Positions 9,714-18,100 of a stretch of 64,000 nucleotides of DNA are shown piece by piece. How positions within the stretch are numbered: the stretch's first letter is position 1; every line of letters begins with the position of its first letter. Under the pieces are notes generated by a model, which saw only the letters and a list, made by a program, of their open reading frames with translations, did not search any database and had not been told where the DNA came from. The DNA is taken from positions 62,001 through 126,000 of the forward strand of contig NZ_VNHM01000009.1 of NCBI RefSeq assembly GCF_008124625.1, written 5' to 3'. This DNA comes from Desulfallas thermosapovorans DSM 6562 (GTDB taxonomy: Bacteria; Bacillota; Desulfotomaculia; Desulfotomaculales; Desulfallaceae). Position numbers and translations under genes: made by a program.

Positions 9714-10016
9714 ATGAGCAATGACAACGAGCTAAAACAGCTGGAAGTTATGCAGGAGCAGCTTAAAATGCTTGTAGATACAGTCGCCAAACTTCAACAG
9801 GAGTGCCACTGGTTAAGAAAAAAAATCACTCAACTGGAAGGCCAGCTAGCCGGTTACCCCAGGGGGAGCGACAAACACATTGGCGCCGGCGGCAAGTGTG
9901 ATGGTATGGGCTACCTGCGCGCCAGGGCTCAACGCGAAAAATGCAACCTGAGAAACGATATGGCCTGTACCAGTTGTGGTGAGTGCGGTAAAAAACCTTC
10001 CAAAATGCATCCATAA
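9714..10016 (+). CDS. Coiled-coil protein with C-terminal Cys cluster, unknown function
   Basis: A 100-residue protein. Residues 1-45 form a heptad-like coiled coil (KQLEVMQEQLKMLVDTVAKL). The C-terminus is Gly- and Cys-rich, ending in ACTSCGECGK, so a metal or Fe-S site is possible. I do not recognise the family. It is followed 67 nt later by a tetR-type gene on the same strand. Confidence 0.6.
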   Translation: MSNDNELKQLEVMQEQLKMLVDTVAKLQQECHWLRKKITQLEGQLAGYPRGSDKHIGAGGKCDGMGYLRARAQREKCNLRNDMACTSCGECGKKPSKMHP

Positions 10017-10083
10017 TGGACTATGTTCAGCAGGTTCGACCCGCTTTAAAACTTACAGGACTACCCCACAAAGGAGTAAAGCA

Positions 10084-10722
10084 ATGAAGGCAAAGAAACT
10101 AAGCAGAAAGGGAACCATTATGCGTTCCAGGATCATCCACGCTGCTATGAAGGTATTTGCCGCATATGGATTTAAGGGTGCATCGACATCAATTATAGCA
10201 AAGGAAGCCGGCATAGAAAGCAGTCATATATTTATTTACTTTAAATCAAAGAAAGAACTTTACCTTACAGTATTGGAAAAGTTTACAAAGGACCAGCACA
10301 AGTTTATTTTTAATCCATATTACTTTTCTATAAAAAATGATCCCGAACTGCAGGTTCGCACCTTATTATCCAATTGGATATTATTTCTGGCTCACAACCC
10401 TGATTATCTCAGGCTTTATCGTTGGGAAATCAGTAATGGCAACTCCTTTTTACTCCAACTGAAATCCAAACCACTGATAAGCAAGGACCCATTCACTGTA
10501 GAATTATACAAAGTACTCTGTGAAGGAGTGGACAAGGGAGTATTTAACCCCACCGCCAAAAGGGTGGAAACCTTTGTTTCCCTAAACAATATATGTTTTG
10601 GCCTGTTCGTGAGAATGGAATTCTTTCAAGAACTGGGCTTGGACGTCGTAAAGTTAGCTAAGGCGGATGCCAATTACAGGAATTACATTATTGACCTCTG
10701 CCTGAAGCTGGTCAAGTGCTGA
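10084..10722 (+). CDS. TetR/AcrR-family transcriptional regulator
   Basis: A 212-residue regulator. The N-terminal helix-turn-helix (residues 12-60) has the family pattern of A-x-x-x-F-x-x-x-G-F-x-x-x-S followed by IAKEAGI and the IYFKSKKELY end motif. The C-terminal ligand domain is not assignable. The start at 10084 has AAGGAG 8 nt upstream; the reading frame is open further upstream but overlaps the preceding gene. Its target is unclear. Confidence 0.85.
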   Translation: MKAKKLSRKGTIMRSRIIHAAMKVFAAYGFKGASTSIIAKEAGIESSHIFIYFKSKKELYLTVLEKFTKDQHKFIFNPYYFSIKNDPELQVRTLLSNWILFLAHNPDYLRLYRWEISNGNSFLLQLKSKPLISKDPFTVELYKVLCEGVDKGVFNPTAKRVETFVSLNNICFGLFVRMEFFQELGLDVVKLAKADANYRNYIIDLCLKLVKC

Positions 10723-10736
10723 GAAAGATTAAATAT

Positions 10737-11924
10737 TTATTTATACTTCAACGCATCGCGCAGCTTGATAAAGGCTTTTAATATACCCGTAGAAGCGTGC
10801 ATCAAACTCTCTATATTTTGGGACGTGCAGTCATCGACCAGTTTTTGCCCGTATTCATGCACCTTACGATGCGGTTCATCAATTTCCTTAAACGCCTCTA
10901 TGTGACCGTAACGCTCCCTGTTCTCATCATACCATTTGCCAAAGGCGCATTCGTGATAATTGGTTACCCTGGTACCGTTTCCTGCTTCTGATATTATTTT
11001 TTTTAAGAAATTGGCATGGTCAACAAGTTTGTTGGCCAGGATGTTGGCAGTGGTACCGCTGTCTGAAATTTTAAGGCTGGGACCGATTATCTGCCCTAAA
11101 TAATTGGATTCCCTGGTTAACACATTAATCACATAGTCCGTCGTTAAAGATAATTCTTCGGCCATATCGGATAGTTTCTCAGCTGTGGCCGTGTTCTCTT
11201 CCGTGGCGTTTGTTATATTCTCCACCATTGTGGCGCATTCCCCTACGTGGGCACTACTTTCCTGGATTAACTTATTCACTACACCAGAACTATCAATATA
11301 ACGCTCAAAGATATCTTTAACATCATTAACGTTTTGAACAGTCAAGACCGACTTGGTATTCATATTATCTGAAATTTGTTTCACATTACCCACGGCTTGC
11401 TTTGTCTTCGCTGCTAATTTACGAACCTCCTCGGCCACCACATTGAAACCCTTTCCCGCATCCCCCGCCCGGGCCGCTTCAATAGCTGCATTTAACGCTA
11501 ACAGATTGGTTTGGTCGGCTATATCGGACACACCCTGGGTTATATCATCAATATTTTTCACCTGGCCGCTAAGCTCTTCGGTATTATGTATCATATCCAT
11601 TAAAACAGATTCCGTATATTTACCTTGTTCAAATAATGTCTCCATCTTGTTCACACTTTCTTCAGCTCCGCTGGCAACAGCCTGCATGGAAGCGTTAATT
11701 TGCTGTACTGAAGCCGCAATTTCATCGGACATAGCAGCCATGTTCTGGCTAATTGATGTGATATCGTGTGTTCTTTGGGCCAACTCCTTGATTTTTATAA
11801 TAGATAAAAACGAATACAGCTCAGTATGGGCAAGGGAAAAATAGGCCAGAGAAGCAATAAAATCCGCATTATCACCCTCGATTTTATTTTCATGTCTATT
11901 TTTTGTTTGTTTAAAGAAAGCCAT
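10737..11924 (-). CDS. Soluble methyl-accepting chemotaxis protein with CZB domain
   Basis: A 395-residue chemoreceptor without a membrane segment. The cytoplasmic signalling hairpin contains the conserved tip ([26 protein letters not shown]). The C-terminal about 110 residues are a chemoreceptor zinc-binding (CZB) domain with the CAFGKWY core and flanking His residues, known to sense zinc or hypochlorite in other bacteria. The start ATG at 11924 follows GGAGGGG; the reading frame extends 14 codons further without an RBS. It signals to CheA in a cytoplasmic array. Monocistronic. Confidence 0.9.
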   Translation of the reverse strand: MAFFKQTKNRHENKIEGDNADFIASLAYFSLAHTELYSFLSIIKIKELAQRTHDITSISQNMAAMSDEIAASVQQINASMQAVASGAEESVNKMETLFEQGKYTESVLMDMIHNTEELSGQVKNIDDITQGVSDIADQTNLLALNAAIEAARAGDAGKGFNVVAEEVRKLAAKTKQAVGNVKQISDNMNTKSVLTVQNVNDVKDIFERYIDSSGVVNKLIQESSAHVGECATMVENITNATEENTATAEKLSDMAEELSLTTDYVINVLTRESNYLGQIIGPSLKISDSGTTANILANKLVDHANFLKKIISEAGNGTRVTNYHECAFGKWYDENRERYGHIEAFKEIDEPHRKVHEYGQKLVDDCTSQNIESLMHASTGILKAFIKLRDALKYK

Positions 11925-12257
11925 GGGACCCCTCCTATAGATTTCCACCATAAAAACTAACAACAAAAAGTTAGTTGTTGCTAATTTTTATATGTGAAGA
12001 TATAATTCGCCAAAGTTTTCCCTCCTTCCTGTTAATCGTCAAAATAAACTTGATAATTTACCATTTACAGCAACAATTTTTAAAATTAACTAAAGGCATA
12101 TGTGCAAAATGATTATATACATTTGTTATGCTATAATATAGAATAATTAATGCACTGAAGGTAAAAGCCGGTATTGCCCGGCCAAACCATAACAGATTTA
12201 CCGGCAATCATACAAAAGACGCGCGGGTACAAAGATACTGACAGGAGTGATAAGACG

Positions 12258-12446
12258 GTGGATAAATACGCAGATATTTTTTTGTGCCTGGGAGTTTTTT
12301 TATTTTTTTTAGGAGGCGCGGCGCTGGCTTTTAGCACAGTTGCCAGTGACAGCCCGTTATTACCCGTAATAGCTATTCTATCAATAATCTTGATCGCTAT
12401 TGGTGGTTTTCTAAAAAAAAGAACTTTTAAAGGGGATGACCATTGA
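12258..12446 (+). CDS. Small two-helix membrane protein
   Basis: A 62-residue protein with two hydrophobic segments (IFLCLGVFLFFLGGAALAF and LPVIAILSIILIAIGGFL) and a basic C-terminus. The GTG start at 12258 is preceded by GGAG. Its stop overlaps the start of the YaaR-like gene. No function is assigned. Confidence 0.55.
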   Translation: MDKYADIFLCLGVFLFFLGGAALAFSTVASDSPLLPVIAILSIILIAIGGFLKKRTFKGDDH

Positions 12447-12865
12447 AGATATCCGCTATTGACAAAAACATAAATAAGGGGTTTAAAGCCAGTGCGGTAA
12501 AGGTAAACAAAGGCAAAGAATTTCAGGACTCCCTGGACATGGCTAAAAAAAACCAACAGCAGTTGGAAATAAGTAAAATGATTAAAAAAATCAAGGAATC
12601 CGGTGAAAGATTAAAGAATACCCGCAGCATTGTTGACGTAAGGGTTTATAAGCAGTATATTGCCGATTATTTAAAATATGTATTGAGCTATTGCTATTCT
12701 GTAACCCATTCCCACGGGTACCAGGGTTTGCTTTCCAGGGTGGAAATTATAAATAAAAAGCTGGAGGAATTAACCCAGGAAATATTAATCCAGCAAAAAC
12801 AAAACATCGCCATAGCAAGTCGAATAGATGAAATAACCGGTTTACTAATTGACCTGCATACCTAA
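12443..12865 (+). CDS. YaaR/DUF327 family protein
   Basis: A 140-residue helical protein of the YaaR (DUF327) family, recognised from the central segment KNTRSIVDVRVYKQYIADYLKYVLS and the C-terminal IASRIDEITGLLIDL. In Bacillus the gene lies near DNA-maintenance genes; a flagellar link has been suggested for the family. The probable start is TTG at 12443 with AAGGGG upstream, overlapping the stop of the membrane-protein gene, so the two are coupled. Confidence 0.75.
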   Translation: MKISAIDKNINKGFKASAVKVNKGKEFQDSLDMAKKNQQQLEISKMIKKIKESGERLKNTRSIVDVRVYKQYIADYLKYVLSYCYSVTHSHGYQGLLSRVEIINKKLEELTQEILIQQKQNIAIASRIDEITGLLIDLHT

Positions 12866-12938
12866 AGACTTGTGCAACACTCGAAAGCAACATATTTAAA
12901 AAGTCTGTTCGAAAACATGTTGAATTGACATCACTGAC

Positions 12939-13030
12939 GGTGCCAGGTGTTAAAAGTTTGAAAGTCAATATCCTTTTTGGGGCACAAAACGCTATGAAAG
13001 AATTTTTTTCAAGCTTTCACACCCGTCATC
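12939..13030. repeat. Dispersed intergenic repeat, copy 1
   Basis: This stretch begins GGTGCCAGGTGTT, contains TTGAAAGTC and the core GGGCACAAAACG followed by ATGAAAGAATTT, and ends in TTTCA and CACACC. The same order of words occurs at 58023-58139. It lies between yaaR and comM. It looks like a small non-coding repeat of MITE or REP type. Confidence 0.6.
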
Positions 13031-13038
13031 AAGGCCGG

Positions 13039-13075
13039 TACGGAAGGCGCCCGCGATATGTGGGCGCCTTCCGTA
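13039..13075. terminator. 14-bp hairpin downstream of comM
   Basis: TACGGAAGGCGCCC and its exact complement surround a 9-nt loop. It lies 26 nt after the comM stop and beside the dispersed repeat. There is no good T-run on either side, so termination is inferred from position and stem strength. Confidence 0.55.
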
Positions 13076-13101
13076 TTTGAAAGATACGGTATTCCCCCCA
13101 T

Positions 13102-14536
13102 TCACTGCCAGTACTTTCTTTCCATACTACGGTATTGTATTGCCTCGGCAATGTGTTCCGCACGTATGTCTTCACTTGCAGACAGATCCGCCAGGGTTCG
13201 GGCTACTTTGATAATTTTGTTATATGATCTGGCGCTCAGACTCAACCGTTCAAAGGCTGTACGGAGCAACCCGGCCCCTTCCTTATCCATCCGGCAATAC
13301 TTCTTCAATTGCGCCGGGCTCATAACGGCATTAACTGCGTCCGGGCCGAAACGGCTATATTGAATTTCTCTGGCCCTTTGCACCCTCCTGCGTATGGTTT
13401 CCGATGCCTCCCCCGGCGGGCTTTGCACCAAATCGTCATATGATAGACGAGGTACATCGATATGCAGGTCTATTCGATCCAGCAACGGTCCCGATAACCG
13501 GTGTAAGTATCTTTGCACCTGTCCGGGGGTACAGTTACATTCCCTTTCGGCGTCGCCCAAAAATCCACACGGGCAGGGATTCATAGAGGCCACCAGCATT
13601 ATTCTGGCGGGATAAGTAACCGAGGCATGAACCCGGGAAATGGTAACTACACCATCTTCCAAAGGCTGGCGCAACGATTCCAGGGCGTCCTTTTTAAATT
13701 CGGCAACCTCGTCAAGAAAAAGTACCCCCAGGTGGGCCAGGCTAATTTCACCCGGCCTGGGGTATTTGCCTCCCCCCACCAGCGCCGAAGTGGATATATT
13801 GTGATGTGGAGAACGAAAAGGGCGTTCCGTTACCAGCGGCTTGCCGGGCTGCAGCAATCCCGCCAGGCTGTACAGATTAGTTACTTCCAAAGCCTCTGCC
13901 AGCGACAATTCCGGCAGTATACCAGGCAACCGGCGGGCCAGCATGGTTTTTCCCGAGCCCGGTGATCCCAGCATCAAAATGTTATGCCCGCCGGCCGCAG
14001 CCACTTCCAGGGCACGCTTCACGGCCAGTTGTCCACGCACCTCTGACATATCCGCTATGACACGGCGACCATTCCAAAATTTATGCGTATCAACAGCATG
14101 CGGTTCTATGGGTTTCTTCCCTTGCAGGTGGCGGATTAAAGAAATTAGATTGGTAGCGGGGTATACGTTGATTCCCTGAATTAATGCGGCCTCGTCGGCA
14201 TTTTCGGCGGGCACGACCACTTGCCCACAGCCATCATAAGGAAGTAGCGAAACCCGGGGTAGTACCCCGTTTATGCCCCGGATAGAACCGTCCAGGGACA
14301 ACTCACCTAAAAAGACATATCCGTCAACCAATCCATAGTCGATTTGCTCCGTAGAGGCCAATATGCCCAGAGATATGGCCAGGTCATAAACCGGGCCCTC
14401 CTTTTTTAGATCCGCCGGGGCAAGATTCACTGTGATACGCTTGGCCGGGAAAACAAATCCGGCGTTTTTAATAGCCGCCCGGACTCTATCTTTGGCCTCC
14501 CGCACCGCAGCATCCGGTAAACCCACGATTTCAAAC
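13102..14536 (-). pseudogene. comM: comM (Mg-chelatase-like AAA+ ATPase), C-terminal 474 codons, split by prophage
   Basis: ComM/YifB is an AAA+ ATPase that, in Gram-negative bacteria, acts as a branch-migration helicase in natural transformation. This part holds the Lon-like S5 region, Walker A GSPGSGKTMLARRLP, Walker B LFLDEVAEF and the C-terminal Mg_chelatase region. It begins abruptly at the codons for VGLPDAAVREAK; the expected first 33 residues are missing here and occur in frame at 53697-53795. The upstream codons at 14537-14565 are phage sequence ending at a TAA. The joined gene would encode 507 residues, the normal length. The split copy has no RBS or proper start. Confidence 0.92.
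14528..14536. other. attL core of the prophage
   Basis: ATTTCAAAC, identical to 53698-53706. The phage-side arm GTTGGCCCGCATTCCAGA (14537-14554) is the inverted partner of TCTGGAATACGGACCGAC at 53679-53696 (15 of 18 positions). Joined as attP, the dyad centre falls on the TC dinucleotide at 14531-14532, a plausible crossover site for a serine integrase. Confidence 0.85.
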
Positions 14537-14565
14537 GTTGGCCCGCATTCCAGATGCGAACACCG

Positions 14566-14886
14566 TTAAATATACAAATAAACATCTCGCTGAATATCCT
14601 CCAGGGTGACCACTGTGAACCTGATCTTCGCCATGTTTTCTTCTTTTAGAATCTTATTTATCTGTTCTTGTCGATCAGTTACTACCAACACCCGGGGGAA
14701 TTGATAAACGCCATCTGGTGAAGGTTGCGCCCACCACTTATTTACCCAGGCTTTTGATTGATAATATACTGTGTACTTTGCCACCTTGTCAAATTTATTA
14801 TTGCTTGCACCCCGATCCACCTCGATAAACACAGGGTGCAAGCGTTTTTTCACAGTGTTTTTCAATACCACCAGAGCATCAGCCAA
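14566..14886 (-). pseudogene. C-terminal fragment resembling replication-relaxation family protein
   Basis: About 106 codons plus about 16 further open codons upstream, ended by a TAG at 14935-14937. ADALVVL followed by VFIEVDRGA and a Tyr-rich KYTVYY segment resembles the core of the replication-relaxation family, whose members are usually over 200 residues. The N-terminal DNA-binding part is absent. No good start or RBS is seen (the first candidate is TTG). It lies directly inside attL, with its stop 30 nt from the core. I read it as a decayed gene; a short functional form cannot be excluded. Confidence 0.5.
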
Positions 14887-14904
14887 TAGGTGGTCATCTC
14901 CCCA

Positions 14905-14934
14905 TTGACAGAAGTATTCCCGCTTAAATATTGT
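14905..14934 (+). promoter_or_regulatory. Candidate promoter for the 14948 small membrane gene
   Basis: TTGACA, an 18-nt spacer and TATTGT. The expected transcript start is within about 10 nt of the ATG at 14948, so the mRNA would be almost leaderless, which weakens the case. Confidence 0.35.
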
Positions 14935-14947
14935 CTACTATCCTGTA

Positions 14948-15109
14948 ATGATCTTACTGGGGCTTGCTTCAATGGCATTACTTATGATTATTCCGGAGTT
15001 TATTGCTTACTTATTCGGTGCGGCTTGTATTCTAGGTATAGTTGTGTGGCCTTGTATTAAACTGCATGAATGGTTAACTAGTAGAAAGCAATACAAAAGG
15101 GGGGTTTAG
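14948..15109 (+). CDS. Small membrane protein at the prophage left end
   Basis: A 53-residue frame. Residues 1-20 and 21-37 are hydrophobic and could form two short membrane helices; the tail is basic (TSRKQYKRGV). It is on the strand opposite the lytic genes, has a candidate promoter and ends in a hairpin terminator, the layout of a lysogenic-conversion (moron) gene. It could be a superinfection-immunity protein of the small membrane kind, but no family match is recognised and the RBS is weak. Confidence 0.4.
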   Translation: MILLGLASMALLMIIPEFIAYLFGAACILGIVVWPCIKLHEWLTSRKQYKRGV

Positions 15110-15117
15110 TGCCCCCT
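15098..15117. terminator. Bidirectional terminator between the small membrane gene and the late operon
   Basis: AGGGGG pairs with CCCCCT around an 8-nt loop. On the plus strand TCTTTATTTT follows; on the minus strand TTTTGT follows, placed just after the stop of the 1769-codon gene at 15120. It closes the late operon. Confidence 0.7.
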
Positions 15118-15119
15118 CT

Positions 15120-18100
15120 TTATTTTAACCTTTCCTTACCCAAAGCAACTCTGGCCGTATTGGTTGCCAGTTTATTTAATTTGGTTAGCTCGGCCCGTTT
15201 GCGCTGCGGGGACATTGTTTTACTGTTTAAAATATCCCGCTCACGTTTTCTTAAATCGCTCAATCTGTCGGAAACTTTTCTAAGGCGCTTTAACTCGCTC
15301 ATACTAAAGCCTTTCGGTGGCTTTTGCTTTAAGTTCTTTATTGTCTGGTATTGCCTTTCCAACTCGTCCAATCTTTCATAAAAATCATTTTCGCTTTGGG
15401 TATTATTATAGGCGGTCGTCATTAGTGCTTTCAGTCCTGGTATTTCTTCCATGGTTAACGCCGGCCTGGAGGTACGATCAAGCACACCAAACACCTCAGC
15501 CAAACCCTCGCCAAGCTTAATTGTATACATACCCAAACCACCGGTATAGCCGCGGATTGTATTTTCAATCTTGCGCGGTGACATATTTAGCAATTCGCCC
15601 AATTTCTTGGCTGTTTCCGTTGTATATACAGTAAATTGCTCACTGGGCTCTATCTTTTGTTCGCGCTGCGGCACGATGGGGCGTTTCATAAAGAATGAAT
15701 AGTTAGATTGTGCTTCGATAATTGGTAGAAGCGCCGTAGGCAGGTAGCCGGGCAGCATACCTTCCAGGACCGTTTTGCCTAATTCATCAAACGCCTTAGG
15801 GTCCTTGCTATCTATCCACTGTAAAATACGTTCCGGTACGGTACCAAATAAAATACCCATCTCGAAGGGTTTGGGTATCCGCCATAGATGCTCCTTTGTT
15901 GGGATAATCCAGAACATATCCTTTTGCCACTGCGGTAACTCCTGATAGCGTGGGTCATTGCGGTTGTGTAGATACAGCAACACACTTGGCGCGGTAATGG
16001 ACAAAGCAGTCCTAACGCTCGTTTGTAGTGGCTTTTCTATAAACTGCCGTCTTATTTTATCCGCACCCTGAAGCGCGGCATTAAAAAAGGCAATAATTCT
16101 GTTTACTTGTTTTGTATGTGCCCCGTGACGCCCAAAGTCAATAGATACATCCCTGGAGGCGATTGCCGCTTCCAATGGATTAGCTCCACTCTTTACGCCT
16201 TTGCTAAACTCGCCAAGCCTGGTACCCAGCTCGGTAAACTCGGAAAGTGATCTTAACATTTCCAGGTATGTCTTTGGATTCACCACGGTTATTATTTTAT
16301 CCTTGGTTGACCTGGAGTTTTTAAACATCTCACGGATGTTCTTTTGTAGGTAATCCCGATCAATACTCACCAGTGTAGATTGTGCGCCTCCGGAGTTCAT
16401 CCACTGCCAGTATAAGTCATCTTTTTTAACCGCATGGAATACTCCCTTAACTGTATCCCAGCCAGGAATAAAACCATATTTTGAGTTTATAAACGCCGAA
16501 AACCCGTCACGAATAGGGTTTCTGACCATAAAGTCAGGTGACAAAACAGCACCGGCCCGCAACCATGAAGCCGGGTAACTAAGTATTTGCACCACTGTAT
16601 TGGTAGATTCCTTGTCTAATGCTAATGTGGCCCGGTATAAATCAGGGTCAAGTTGATAGTGCTCTGGCTCGCCATTGCGGAATACCTTGAGCACGTTTTC
16701 TTTGCTGAAACGGTTGCCGTCAACCTTTTCCACGAAGCGGCCCAGGCCATCCCCTTGCTCGGCAAGTTCTACAATGGCCCGGCCTACCTTGTTTTTCTCC
16801 GCTATATTGGTGAATAGATAGGTGTTTTTAATAATGGATTCCAGCGGGTCAAGTATATCCCTGGCGGAACCTTTCATCTTTTTAATCGGGTTATTTAAAT
16901 TAGCATACCCGCCCCTGGATAACCACTCGGTAACTACAGCGGGGTCGTCGCTAAATTCCCGGTAAAATGGTATATAGTTTGGATACGCTTCCCGCATAGC
17001 TTTGATGGAGCCTTTCTTCATAACCCCTGCATCAGCCAGCATTTCAAGCAGGTTATCCTGGTACTTAACCAAATCATTAAGGGTATCCTGATATTTTGCC
17101 GGGGAATTATTGATAACTTCCAATGCATCCTTATCTGCAATGCCGGTTTCCTTGCCCTGTGCTTTGACCTCCAAGGAGTGCTTGGCCACGATATAGGCCC
17201 GGAAATCATCTAATTCGTTCTCAACGGTTTTTAGTATTTCGTCTAAAGACTTACCCACTTTTTTGCCGTCTTTATCCATTGGGCCATGTTTTAGCAGTGT
17301 TTCCGCTTTACCCGCCCAACCACGGGCAAGCCAGGCTAATTTATAGGGGTCTTTTTCAATCGGCAGGTCTTTAACACCCACCTGCCTTACAAAGCCTTTT
17401 AGCGGGTGCACTTCATCGAACGTCATTGTGTATAGGCTATCCAGGCTCATTTTGCGGCTGCTTTTTTCGCCTATAGACATACTACCGAGTATCCTTGCTT
17501 TTGCCGGCTGGTTGTACCAGGTGTAAATATCCCTTTGCGCTGTCCTTAGGGCATCGTCAATATCCTTATTAGCTTTAATCTTTTGCTCAAAGCTGGCAAA
17601 GAATTTAGGCGCGGCTTTCTTTGCAGCGGCTTCATCTGTAAGGAATAGCCTCACAAATTCAGCTACGCCCTCTGCTCTTACCTGTTCCGGGGTATAGTTT
17701 GGCAGAGAGGTTTGCTTGCCCAATGCCATTAACTCGCTATCAAAGGCCGAATCCGCTAATTTAAGTTGCTTGTCAAGAAAGTGCCCAACTTCGTGGGATA
17801 TGGCGGGTATGTCATTAGCAATACGGCTCCTGATTACCTCCGGCTTAATTTTAAATATACCCAGCGCCTTTTGTTTGAATCTACCGGTACGAATTGGTAC
17901 GTTAAGTTTTTCGTCAAGGAATTTGATTATATCCCTGCGTTTAACCGTTTTGTCTGTTTTACCCCCGCCAGGCGGTGGTGCGGCTGGGCTTGCCATAGCC
18001 TGCACCCCATCATCAACGGGCGTGGCACTGGCACGCTTTTGTTTTTTCCTAGCCTTGACCTTCGCTGCATCGGTAGCACCTTTAGCCGCTACCTTAGCAC

